Shown here: one piece after another, positions 34,308-42,060 of the stretch
How positions within the stretch are numbered: position 1 is the stretch's first letter
Layout: each line of letters starts with the position of its first letter
Origin: Deltaproteobacteria bacterium
GTDB lineage: Bacteria; Myxococcota; Myxococcia; Myxococcales; SZAS-1
Direction of reading: 5' to 3'
Length of the DNA stretch: 64,000 nt
NCBI GenBank assembly: GCA_018266075.1
Contig: JAFEBB010000009.1
Location: 1 to 64,000, forward strand
The notes under the pieces: generated by a model
What the model was told of the DNA's origin: nothing
Seen by the model: only the letters and a program-made list of their open reading frames with translations
Database searches by the model: none
Position numbers and translations under genes: made by a program

Positions 34308-35834
34308 ATGCGCGCACGTTTCTTCCTCTCGACCGCGGCCCTGCTCGCGGCGATCTCGCTGAGCGGCTGCGGCTCCAAGTGCGACGCCACCAGCTGCGGT
34401 GGCTGCTGCGACACCGACGGCAAGTGCCAGGCGCCCAGCGACGCCAGCTGCGGCGTCAACGGCGAGAGCTGCAACGCTTGCAGCGCGGGCCAGCACTGCT
34501 CCGCGCTCCTCGGCCAGTGCCAGTTCGGGACGTCGGCGGCCAACGGCAGCGGCAACAACAGCGGCGCCAACGGGAGCGGCAACGGATCGGGCAGCACGGG
34601 CGCGAGCGGCACGGGCGCCTCGAGCGGCAGCACCGGGACCAGCGCGACGGCGAGCTCGACGGGCGGAAGCAACGGCACCACCTCCACGAGCCAGGCCTCG
34701 AGCAGCACCGGCGGCGTGACCACCACCACCAACACCGGCGGCACCTCGGGCTCCACCGGCGGCACGACGAACGGGAGCAGCACCAACGGCACCACCACCG
34801 GAACCACCGGGGCGTGCTCGTCCTCGTCGGTCACGCCGACGCAGGCGCCCGTGGACATCTACCTGATGCTCGATCAGTCCGGCTCGATGTCGGACCAGAC
34901 GGCGAACGGCACCACCAAGTGGGAGGCCGTGACCAGCGGCCTGCAGACGTTCCTTCAGCAGCAGAGCTCACAGGGCATCTCGCTCGGGCTTCAGTTCTTC
35001 GCGCTGCCCGCGGCGAGCTCGAGCTGTCCCAGCGTCTGCAACACCACCACCGATGTGAACAACTGCGAGGCGGGCGGCGGCTTCTGCTTTGGCAACGGCG
35101 ACGCGTGCAGCGGCTGCGGCGGTGGCGACTCGTGCACCGCGAGCGACTACGCCACGCCGGCGGTGGAGATCGCGCCGCTCCCTGGAAACGCCACGCCCAT
35201 CGGCACCTCGATCGCCGCGCACGGCCCGAGCACCAGCACGCCCACCTCGGCCGCGCTGCAGGGCGCCATCGATCACGCCTCGGCTTGGGCGCAGGCGCAC
35301 ACCGGCCACACCGTCGTCGACGTGCTCGCCACCGACGGCGACCCGACCGAGTGCGACACCAACCTCGCCGACATCCAGGCCATTGCTGCTGCGGGCTTGA
35401 GCGGCTCGCCGAGCATCAAGACGTTCGTGATTGGCGTGGGATCGTCGCTGAGCACGCTCGACGGCATCGCCCTGGCGGGCGGCACGACCAGCGCGCACAT
35501 CATCGACACCTCGACCAACGTGGGCGACGCCATGCTCGCGGCGATGAACACCATCCGCGTCCAGGCGCTGGGCTGCGCGTATGGCATTCCGCGCGTGAAC
35601 GGCAACCTTCCTGACGCGGCGCTCATCAACGTGGAGCTGACGGTGGGCGGCAGCTCGGCGGAGATCCCGAACGTGGCGAACGCGTCGGCGTGCCCGGCCA
35701 GCGGTGACGCCTGGTACTACGACGACCCCAGCGTGCCCCAGCACGTGGTGCTCTGCTCGAGCACCTGCAGCGCCGTGGGCAACGATCCCACGAGCAGCGT
35801 CAACCTCCTGCTGGACTGCCCGACGATCCACTGA
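34308..35834 (+). CDS. Stalked VWA-domain lipoprotein
   Basis: The 508-residue protein has a lipobox (ISLSGC), then a small Cys-rich module (about 22-75) resembling a growth-factor-like knot. A Ser/Gly/Thr/Asn stalk spans about 80-175. A von Willebrand factor A domain follows (about 185-420) with the MIDAS sequence DQSGSMS and conserved downstream Thr/Asp positions. VWA domains bind metal and protein ligands, so surface adhesion or a sensor role is likely. The gene's end overlaps the end of the convergent barrel-like gene by 35 nt (35800-35834), which is unusual. Confidence 0.72.
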   Translation: MRARFFLSTAALLAAISLSGCGSKCDATSCGGCCDTDGKCQAPSDASCGVNGESCNACSAGQHCSALLGQCQFGTSAANGSGNNSGANGSGNGSGSTGASGTGASSGSTGTSATASSTGGSNGTTSTSQASSSTGGVTTTTNTGGTSGSTGGTTNGSSTNGTTTGTTGACSSSSVTPTQAPVDIYLMLDQSGSMSDQTANGTTKWEAVTSGLQTFLQQQSSQGISLGLQFFALPAASSSCPSVCNTTTDVNNCEAGGGFCFGNGDACSGCGGGDSCTASDYATPAVEIAPLPGNATPIGTSIAAHGPSTSTPTSAALQGAIDHASAWAQAHTGHTVVDVLATDGDPTECDTNLADIQAIAAAGLSGSPSIKTFVIGVGSSLSTLDGIALAGGTTSAHIIDTSTNVGDAMLAAMNTIRVQALGCAYGIPRVNGNLPDAALINVELTVGGSSAEIPNVANASACPASGDAWYYDDPSVPQHVVLCSSTCSAVGNDPTSSVNLLLDCPTIH

Positions 35835-36570
35835 TCGACGGCTCCGGCTCGCCCGTCGGAAAGATCGACACGCCGAAGGTGAAGCCGGCGCGGAGCTCGA
35901 GCAGGTCCTGGCCGTCCGAGCGCGCGGTGCGCACGGCAACGTCCACGGTCAGGTTCTCGCGCAGCGAGAAGATCGCGCCCAGGAGGCCGGAGCCGGTGTT
36001 CTGCGCGCCCACGTGCTCGAACCAGAATTCACTCACCGGCCGCACGGTCCAATCGAAGGGGCCTTCGATGATGGCACCGCCGACGAGGTCGAGCTGCCCG
36101 AGCCGCGAGTCGGCGACGTAGCCGTTGAGGTGCACGGTCGCGGCCGGCCAGCGCTGGGAGGCGATGACCGCGCCGGACGCTCCGAAGTGCCCCTCGGCTC
36201 CGACCGGCGGCAGCAACACGCCCACCTCCGTGGCCACACTCGGACCGGTGGCGCCCTGAAGGCAGCCGTTGCGGAGCACGAACTTCGCGGTGAGCTCGCC
36301 GTTGAATACGTCGCCCGCGGGCGGCGACAGGAACGTCGCCTGGGTGTTGAGCACAATCTCCATTCGATGCAGCACGCCCACGTTCAGCACCAGGCCCGGG
36401 TCGTAGAGCCAGGTGCCCTGGCTGTGGATGACCTGAGTCGGCCCGAGCTCGAGCTCGAGCTCGCCCTGCGCGGCGACGTCGGCGTCGGTTTCGTCGAACG
36501 GGCGGTATGCCTCGGCACGCGCAGGCCACAGCAGCGCGAGCGCGAACAGCGCGCCCAGCGGGCGAATCAT
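35800..36570 (-). CDS. Putative outer-membrane beta-barrel-like protein
   Basis: This 256-residue protein has a signal peptide (cleaved after about RAEAY). The mature chain alternates polar and hydrophobic residues in strands such as GELELELGPTQVIH, RMEIVLNTQATFL and TVHLNGYVAD, as in outer-membrane barrel or transporter-like proteins. A Ser/Gly/Pro tail ends it. It overlaps the beta-propeller gene upstream by 4 nt (36567-36570), so the two form an operon and may interact. Function unknown. Confidence 0.55.
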   Translation of the reverse strand: MIRPLGALFALALLWPARAEAYRPFDETDADVAAQGELELELGPTQVIHSQGTWLYDPGLVLNVGVLHRMEIVLNTQATFLSPPAGDVFNGELTAKFVLRNGCLQGATGPSVATEVGVLLPPVGAEGHFGASGAVIASQRWPAATVHLNGYVADSRLGQLDLVGGAIIEGPFDWTVRPVSEFWFEHVGAQNTGSGLLGAIFSLRENLTVDVAVRTARSDGQDLLELRAGFTFGVSIFPTGEPEPSISGSSGSPAGG

Positions 36571-37547
36571 GGCGCGTCGTGAAAGACCAGCATGCGTCCC
36601 TTCTTCGGGTCGCAGACGTAGGCATTGCCGCGATCGTCGACGGCGGCGCAGTGCGCGTCCTCGGCGGTGGGGAGCGTCTGCAGGGCCTGGAGCTCGCCCT
36701 TGTCACCCACGGACATCACCGTCAGCGTCGCCTCGTCGCCGCCCGGGACATACAGGCGATGGAGCGCCGGCGCGTAGGCGATGATGTCCACGCCCTTGCC
36801 GGACTTGGCCTCGCCGCGCTTGGCGCCGTCGTGCGCCACGTCGAGCGCGGTCGCCTTGCCCTCGTCACAGCCCACGAAGAGCAGGGCACGCTGCGGATCG
36901 AGCGCGATGCCGCGCGCGCCGGTGCAGCCGTTCTTCCACTGGGCCACGACCGCGTGCTTGGCGAGATCGATGACGTACGTGGTGTCCTTCCACGAGTGTG
37001 CGTACGCGCGTCCACGCGGCGGATCGACCGCGAGCGACTCAGGCCCGTCGTCGACCTTGATGTCCGCCACGTGCGTGAGCGCGACCTTCGGCGACTTCTC
37101 GAGCTTGAACACCTCGATCGCCCTGTTCCGCGGCTCGGTGACCCACACTTCGCCGCTGGGCTCCACGAAGCGCACGTAGTCGGGTCCGGCCGCGAGGTCC
37201 TGCCTGGCCACGATCTGCCTCGTCGACGGATCGACCACGACCAGCTGCCTGTGCCCGCGATCCGAGGCGAAGACGAAGCCCGCGCCAAAGTCGGCCGAGG
37301 TCGAGCCTGCACCATGGCCCCCCGCCATCGGCTCGGTGCTGAAGCCGGAGATCGTCTCCACGCTCTGGGTCTTGGGATCGATGAGGTTCAAGTTGCCGGT
37401 CTTGGCGCTGGGGATGAGCACCTTGCCGAGCGCCGGCGAGAAGAAGATGTCGTCGAAGCCGACTCCGGATGCGCCGCCGGGCATGACCACCGGCGCCGCA
37501 GGCGTGACGGCGGCGAGCGTCAATGCAGCGAACGTGGCGACGAGCAT
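36567..37547 (-). CDS. Secreted YncE-like beta-propeller protein
   Basis: The 326-residue protein starts at ATG 37547 with a signal peptide (AALTLAAVTPA). Repeats with GxxxVxxIDPxTxxxV spacing (for example NLIDPKTQSVETI, VVDPSTRQIVAR, YVIDLAKHAVVA and AVDDRGNAYVCDP) indicate a seven-bladed YncE/40-residue-repeat propeller. Such proteins bind partners or small molecules in the periplasm. No enzymatic residues are recognisable. It is co-transcribed with the barrel-like protein downstream. It is divergent from the DUF1259 gene, with a 73-nt gap. Confidence 0.7.
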   Translation of the reverse strand: MLVATFAALTLAAVTPAAPVVMPGGASGVGFDDIFFSPALGKVLIPSAKTGNLNLIDPKTQSVETISGFSTEPMAGGHGAGSTSADFGAGFVFASDRGHRQLVVVDPSTRQIVARQDLAAGPDYVRFVEPSGEVWVTEPRNRAIEVFKLEKSPKVALTHVADIKVDDGPESLAVDPPRGRAYAHSWKDTTYVIDLAKHAVVAQWKNGCTGARGIALDPQRALLFVGCDEGKATALDVAHDGAKRGEAKSGKGVDIIAYAPALHRLYVPGGDEATLTVMSVGDKGELQALQTLPTAEDAHCAAVDDRGNAYVCDPKKGRMLVFHDAP

Positions 37548-37620
37548 GTGAACCTCAAAAGCCGGGCGCTTGGTATACCGCGGCATCGGGCACGAGGCCC
37601 GATCTCGTGAGGGAAAACCC

Positions 37621-38481
37621 ATGTTCCAACTCGCACTCGGAGTGATGCTCGCCGCCGCACCCGCGCTCGACGGCGCGCGCATCGAGCAGCTCACCGGCGC
37701 CAAGGGCGCGCTCGATGTGAAGGAGGGCGTGTTCAAGGTCAGCGCGCCGCGAACGGATCTCGCGGTCACCGTCGCGGGCGTGAAGCTCGTGCCGGCGCAG
37801 GGGCTCACCTCGTGGGCCGCGTTCACGAGCGTGGGCGATCACACCGAGGTCATGGGCGACATGACGCTCACCGAGGACCAGGTGAATCCCGTCATGAGCG
37901 CGGCGCTCGACGCGGGACTGCAAGTGACCGCACTCCACAACCACTTCTTCTGGGATTCGCCGAAGGTGATGTTCATGCACATCGGCGGCATGGGCCAGAC
38001 CGATGCGCTCGCCACCGCGGTCGGAAAGATCTTCGCGAAGATCAAGGAGACGTCGGGCGGGAAGGGCGTCATTCCCCACCTCGACCTCGACGCGAGCAAG
38101 AGCAGCATCGATCCGAAGAAGATTGACGCCGTGCTCAGCCGGCCCGGAACGCTCAAAGACGGCATCTACAAGGTCGTCATCGGCCGCGAGACCAAGATGA
38201 GCGGCCACGACATGGGCAACGCGATGGGCGTGAACACCTGGGCCGCGTTCGCGGGCAGCGATGCCAAGGCCGTCGTCGACGGCGACTTCGCGATGCTCGA
38301 GTCGGAGCTCCAGGGCGTGCTCAAGGCCTTGCGCGGCGCGGGGATCAACGTCGTCGCGATTCACCAGCACATGGCCGGGGAGCAGCCGCGCATCCTCTTC
38401 CTGCACTACTGGGGCGTGGGCACGACCACCGAGCTCGCCAAGGGCCTGGCCTCGGCGCTGGCCCAGACGCAGGTGAAGTGA
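37621..38481 (+). CDS. DUF1259 (LppY/LpqO) secreted protein
   Basis: The 286-residue protein starts at ATG 37621 with GAGGGAA just upstream and a signal peptide (LGVMLAAAPALDG). It contains two copies of the DUF1259 unit. Each has a WAAF segment and a histidine-rich stretch: the first has LHNHFFWDSPKVMFMH (about 111-126), the second IHQHMAGEQPRILFLHYWG (about 245-263). The clustered histidines look like a metal site. LppY/LpqO proteins are exported and of unknown function, often in proteobacteria and mycobacteria. No linked pathway is seen here. Confidence 0.8.
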   Translation: MFQLALGVMLAAAPALDGARIEQLTGAKGALDVKEGVFKVSAPRTDLAVTVAGVKLVPAQGLTSWAAFTSVGDHTEVMGDMTLTEDQVNPVMSAALDAGLQVTALHNHFFWDSPKVMFMHIGGMGQTDALATAVGKIFAKIKETSGGKGVIPHLDLDASKSSIDPKKIDAVLSRPGTLKDGIYKVVIGRETKMSGHDMGNAMGVNTWAAFAGSDAKAVVDGDFAMLESELQGVLKALRGAGINVVAIHQHMAGEQPRILFLHYWGVGTTTELAKGLASALAQTQVK

Positions 38482-38627
38482 TCCGAGCAGGTTCGCTCCG
38501 AGCGAAAACTCACGGCCGAGCTGCGTGCCAACACGCGCGATCGCTGGAATCGTGCGCTCCGATTGCGCCCATTTGGAGGCGCCAATTCGAGCGTGCCTAT
38601 GCTCTCGCCTTCACCTGCGAGGCGCAC

Positions 38628-39478
38628 ATGTACGAGCAAGCCGAGCCGATGGTGATCCACAAGTCGAGCCCCACGCCGTGGGTGCTGCTCCTGCTGTTGG
38701 TGGCCGTGGCCAGCGTGGCGGGCTACCTGGGGTACCAGCGCCTCGCGGCGAGCGACGCCCGGCTCACCGACGCGAGCGGCCGCGTGGCCGCGCTGCAGAG
38801 GCAGATTGACGCCGACGCGCAGACGCGACCGCGCTCAGCGCGCAGGTGCTGCAGCTCCAGAACGAGAAGACCTCGCTCGCCACCGAGCGCGAGAACCTCG
38901 CGCGCGACGTGGCCGACAAGAACGACCAGCTCGCGCAGCTGCAAGGCACCTACGACGCGCTCCAGGACAAGATGAAGGCCGAGATCGCCCGCGGCGACAT
39001 CCAGCTCAGCCGCAGCCAGGGCAAGCTCCGCGTGGACCTCGTCGACAAGGTGCTCTTCGACTCCGGCGAAGCGACGATCTCCAAGCGCGGCGAGGAGGTC
39101 CTGCAGCGCGTGGGCGCGGTGCTGGCGAGCATCGACGACAAGCAGATCCAGGTCTCGGGCCATACGGACGACTCGCCCATCTCGCCGCGGCTCACCACCC
39201 AGTTCCCCACCAACTGGGAGCTCTCGGCGGCCCGCGCGACGAACGTGGTGCGCTTCCTGGCGGAGAAGGGCGGCGTCCCCGGCAAGCGCCTGGTCGCGAG
39301 CGGCTATGGCCCGTACGAGCCCATCGCCAGCAACGCCTCCGCGGCCGGCCGCGCGCGCAACCGGCGGATCGAGATCCTGCTCACGCCGCTCCTGGACCCG
39401 CACACATCGGTCGCGGCCAAGGCCAAGCCTGCGAAGCCGACCAAGCCTGCAGCCGCGCGCGTCGGACGGCGCAAGTAG
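38628..39478 (+). pseudogene. OmpA/MotB-family protein interrupted by a frameshift
   Basis: From ATG 38628 a membrane-anchored protein begins (VLLLLLVAVASVAGYLGY, then a coiled coil). At about 38818-38828 the frame must change to continue the coiled coil (LQLQNEKTSLATERENL) and enter an OmpA C-terminal peptidoglycan-binding domain (SGHTDDSPI, NWELSAARA, NRRIEILLTP). Inserting one base near 38826 restores a continuous reading of about 283 residues. The OmpA part is intact and free of stops to 39478. A single-base deletion, either real or a sequencing error in a GC-rich tract, is the simplest explanation. Intact, it would anchor the inner membrane to peptidoglycan. Confidence 0.7.
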
Positions 39479-39484
39479 CCCCGC

Positions 39485-39766
39485 TCACTTCGCCCGGCGG
39501 CCAGAGGGCTCGAGCGACTCGTCGAGGAACGCCATCAGCTCGCGTTTGGCGTTCTCGAGGCGGTGCGTCGAGTCGCGCGACAGGCCTCTCACCCGCGACG
39601 AGTCCATGACGGCCTGCAGCGCGGTGAGAACAGCCGACACATCGTGGAGGAGGGAACGACGCAGGGGATCCAAGGCACGCTCGGAGGAGGCGAGAACAAC
39701 TTCGCCCGCCTCGCCGCTCCAAGGGAACCTGCATGGTCTGGCCGTTTCCGTTTCCGGATGTTCCAC
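39485..39766 (-). CDS. Small hypothetical protein with a kinase-like helix
   Basis: Up to 93 residues are possible from a GTG at 39766; the true start is unclear. The core LLHDVSAVLTALQAVMDSS followed by a Arg/Leu-rich helix (NAKRELMAFLDES) resembles the dimerisation helices of sensor kinases or histidine phosphotransfer proteins, including an HD pair at the usual phospho-histidine site. It has no ATPase domain. It could be a phosphotransfer adaptor, a remnant or unrelated. Confidence 0.4.
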   Translation of the reverse strand: MEHPETETARPCRFPWSGEAGEVVLASSERALDPLRRSLLHDVSAVLTALQAVMDSSRVRGLSRDSTHRLENAKRELMAFLDESLEPSGRRAK

Positions 39767-39810
39767 GCTGCGATCCGTCCGGTGTGACGATCTTCGTGGC
39801 CAAGCCAGTA

Positions 39811-39822
39811 GTACGATCGTAC
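39811..39822. repeat. Perfect 12-bp palindrome GTACGATCGTAC
   Basis: This perfect 12-bp palindrome lies in a non-coding stretch between two - strand small genes. It could be an operator. A second hairpin lies 47 nt away. Confidence 0.3.
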
Positions 39823-39868
39823 CATCGCTGGCGGCACCGTATCGATGCCCCCCTTCGATGCGATTGCC

Positions 39869-39897
39869 CGCCCCTGGTCGTCCGACCGGGGGCGTTT
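39869..39897 (+). terminator. GC-rich hairpin followed by TTT
   Basis: A 12-bp stem (39869-39880 with 39883-39894, one G-U pair; the apical pair probably opens to a 4-nt loop) is followed by TTTCATTT on the + strand. No + strand gene precedes it except the OmpA gene about 390 nt back. It may terminate that transcript or an unannotated small RNA. Confidence 0.35.
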
Positions 39898-39923
39898 CAT
39901 TTCAGGAAGCGCTTGGACCCCGC

Positions 39924-40118
39924 TCAGCTCAGCTTGCCGGTCTCTTGAAGCTGGCGGCCCAGGCCCGTGCGCTCGTTCGGCGTGAGCGACTTCCAACGAT
40001 GAAGGCGGGCTTGGGCGATGCTGGCGGCGGGCGTTCCCTGGGCGCTCTCGAGCTCGCGCTCCAGCTCGGCGATCCGACGCTGACAGAACGCGTCGATGAG
40101 CTCGTCGAAGGTCTTCAT
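39924..40118 (-). CDS. Small helical hypothetical protein
   Basis: This 64-residue protein starts at ATG 40118 with a G-rich stretch (GGGGGCGG) upstream. It is almost entirely helical and charged (ELIDAFCQRRIAELERELES), then has a LTPNERTGLGRQLQETGKL segment. There is no known family; small coiled-coil proteins like this usually act as protein-binding modules. It is divergent from the cupin gene. Confidence 0.5.
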   Translation of the reverse strand: MKTFDELIDAFCQRRIAELERELESAQGTPAASIAQARLHRWKSLTPNERTGLGRQLQETGKLS

Positions 40119-40256
40119 GGAACGGCCGCCCCCTGAAGCCAAGACGATCGCACGGCCTCCCGGTAACGCCTGGCGTGATCCACTTCAGCCCGGACGGAAT
40201 CGGCGCGCCCCCGGCGACCGATGTTAGACATCTGCCCTCTTCGACGGAGGGGCACG

Positions 40257-40727
40257 ATGAAGATCACGCGCAGCTCGCAAGTGGATTGGGTGGACGCGCT
40301 CCAGCGCGGCAAGTTCTCTCAGCGCCGCAAGCCGCTGGGCGGCGCCAAGATGCAGGCCAGCCTCTACGAGCTGCCACCGGGCAAGAAGTCCTTCCCTTTG
40401 CACGCGCACGCCATCACCGAAGAGGCGATGTTCGTCGTCTCAGGGCGCGCCCAGGTGCGCACGCTCGAGGGCCTCAGCGAGATCGGCCCGGGCGACTTCG
40501 TGTCGTTCCCGCCGGGTGGCCCGGCGCACCAGGTCGTCAACCATGGCCCCGAGCCGCTCACCTACCTCGCCATCTCCGTGAACATGGCCGGTGCGGACAT
40601 CGTCGAGTACCCGGACTCGGGCAAGATCGCCTGCTCGCAGGGCAGCTATCCCACGGGCAAGCGCTTCCTCTTCAAGACCGGAGACGCGGTCGACTACTTC
40701 GACGGGGAGCCGGACGCCGTCTCCTGA
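40257..40727 (+). CDS. Cupin-domain protein
   Basis: The 156-residue protein starts at ATG 40257 with CGGAGGGG 5 nt upstream. A single cupin barrel carries the two motifs: PLHAHAITEEAMFVVSGRAQV (HxH and E) and the later GDFVSFPPGGPAHQVVN with the second His. The metal ligands appear complete. The lack of any fused domain, together with the position, gives no substrate; single cupins include isomerases, dioxygenases and sugar or auxin binders. The alpha/beta hydrolase gene begins 149 nt downstream on the same strand. Confidence 0.75.
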   Translation: MKITRSSQVDWVDALQRGKFSQRRKPLGGAKMQASLYELPPGKKSFPLHAHAITEEAMFVVSGRAQVRTLEGLSEIGPGDFVSFPPGGPAHQVVNHGPEPLTYLAISVNMAGADIVEYPDSGKIACSQGSYPTGKRFLFKTGDAVDYFDGEPDAVS

Positions 40728-40875
40728 CGACGACGTCAGCCGTCGCGAGGTTGCCGTCGCGGGCCCCACGGGCAAGCGCCTGGTCTCCGCGGCTGTCCGT
40801 GCCGCGGACCGACCCATTGAATGGCCGTCACCGGCTCGCTTGCGCACGCCCTCATCGGTTTGCAGCTTGGCTGGC

Positions 40876-41814
40876 ATGGGCGTGCCGTCGGACATGGTCG
40901 AGCTGGCCGAGATCGAGCTGCACGGCCGGCGGTTCCGCTACCGCAAGGCCGGCAAGGGCTCGCTCGTGCTCCTGCTGCACGGCATCGCAGGGAGCTCGGC
41001 GACCTGGGCCAGCATCATCCCGCGGCTCAGCGGCGCGCACACCGTCATCGCCCCCGACCTGCTGGGCCACGGCGAGTCCGCCAAGCCGCCGGGCGACTAC
41101 TCGCTCGGCGCCTATGCGAACCTGATTCGCGATCTCCTCGAGGCGCTGGAGCTGCCGCGGGGCACCATCGTCGGACACTCGCTCGGCGGCGGCGTGGCGC
41201 TGCAGTTCGCCTATCAGTTCCCGGAGCGCTGCGAGCGGCTCGTGCTGGTGTCGAGCGGCGGTCTGGGCCGCGAGGTCCACCCCATTCTGCGGGCCGCGGC
41301 GCTGCCCGGCGCGGAGCTCGTGCTGCCCTGGCTCGCCGTGGGGGCGGACCGCGGCATCGGGACGCTCATCAAGGCGATGGGGAAGCTCGGCTTCCGGGAG
41401 AGCGCCGACCTCGGCCAGACCTGGCGGAGCTTCGTCTCACTCGAGCAGCCCGAGGCGCGGCGCGCCTTCCTGCACACGGTGCGCGGCATCATCGATCTCG
41501 GCGGCCAGCTCGTGAGCGCCACCGACAAGCTCTACCTCGCCGAGGGGCTGCCCACGCTGATCATCTGGGGCGAGCGCGATCCCCTGATTCCCATGCGCCA
41601 CGGGCAGCGGAGCCACGACCTCATGCTCGGCAGCAGGCTGGAGATCTTCCCCGGCGCAGGCCACTACCCCTACCTCGACGACCCGGAGCGCTTCGCGGCC
41701 ATCCTCCTCGACTTCATCCGCACCACCGAGCCCCCGCCCTTCGACCCGAACCAGCTGCGCGCGCGCCTGCGGGCCGGTCGAGCGATCGTCCCGGCGCAGG
41801 TGACCACGCACTAA
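40876..41814 (+). CDS. Alpha/beta hydrolase
   Basis: The 312-residue enzyme has the alpha/beta-hydrolase fold. Visible elements are the oxyanion segment LLHGIAGSS (about 35-43), the nucleophile elbow GHSLGG with Ser at about 101, the acid in WGERDPLIP and the histidine in FPGAGHYPYL. It resembles soluble esterases/lipases of the epoxide hydrolase and haloperoxidase-like groups, without their special motifs. Cytosolic: no signal peptide. It starts at ATG 40876. The substrate is unknown. Confidence 0.82.
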   Translation: MGVPSDMVELAEIELHGRRFRYRKAGKGSLVLLLHGIAGSSATWASIIPRLSGAHTVIAPDLLGHGESAKPPGDYSLGAYANLIRDLLEALELPRGTIVGHSLGGGVALQFAYQFPERCERLVLVSSGGLGREVHPILRAAALPGAELVLPWLAVGADRGIGTLIKAMGKLGFRESADLGQTWRSFVSLEQPEARRAFLHTVRGIIDLGGQLVSATDKLYLAEGLPTLIIWGERDPLIPMRHGQRSHDLMLGSRLEIFPGAGHYPYLDDPERFAAILLDFIRTTEPPPFDPNQLRARLRAGRAIVPAQVTTH

Positions 41815-41998
41815 GCCTGCCCGCACGACGAACGGTGAGGCGTGCGCTCCGGGTTAGGCGTCGGGCCGCGCCGGGTCTGGCCGTCAGCGAGGAAGAATCG
41901 CTCGTTTCGGGCGGTTTTGCGGGGGCTGTGCGAGGACAGCACGGAGCCCCGGCAGCAGGGTAAACCCGCGAAAAAAACGGGGTAGCCCCTCAAAAACA

Positions 41999-42030
41999 GC
42001 CAAGCCCCTCAAGGAGGGGCTTGGCTTTTG
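41999..42030 (+). terminator. Strong hairpin with T-tract in the fusA leader (attenuator-like)
   Basis: A perfect 12-bp stem (41999-42010 with 42014-42025) with loop AAG is followed by TTTTGT, a complete intrinsic terminator. It ends 31 nt before the fusA ATG. The 8 bases AGCCCCTC in its left arm also occur at 41984-41991, so the right arm GAGGGGCT could pair with either copy. This allows alternate terminator and antiterminator folds. It could instead end the transcript from the alpha/beta hydrolase. Confidence 0.6.
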
Positions 42031-42060
42031 TCTCATTTTCTGAGATCGAACGCCCCCACC

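Noticed and set aside
34520-34830. Tandem DNA repeat or CRISPR-like array
   Set aside because: The repetitiveness is the coding of a Ser/Gly/Thr stalk. Units are irregular with no spacers of constant length.
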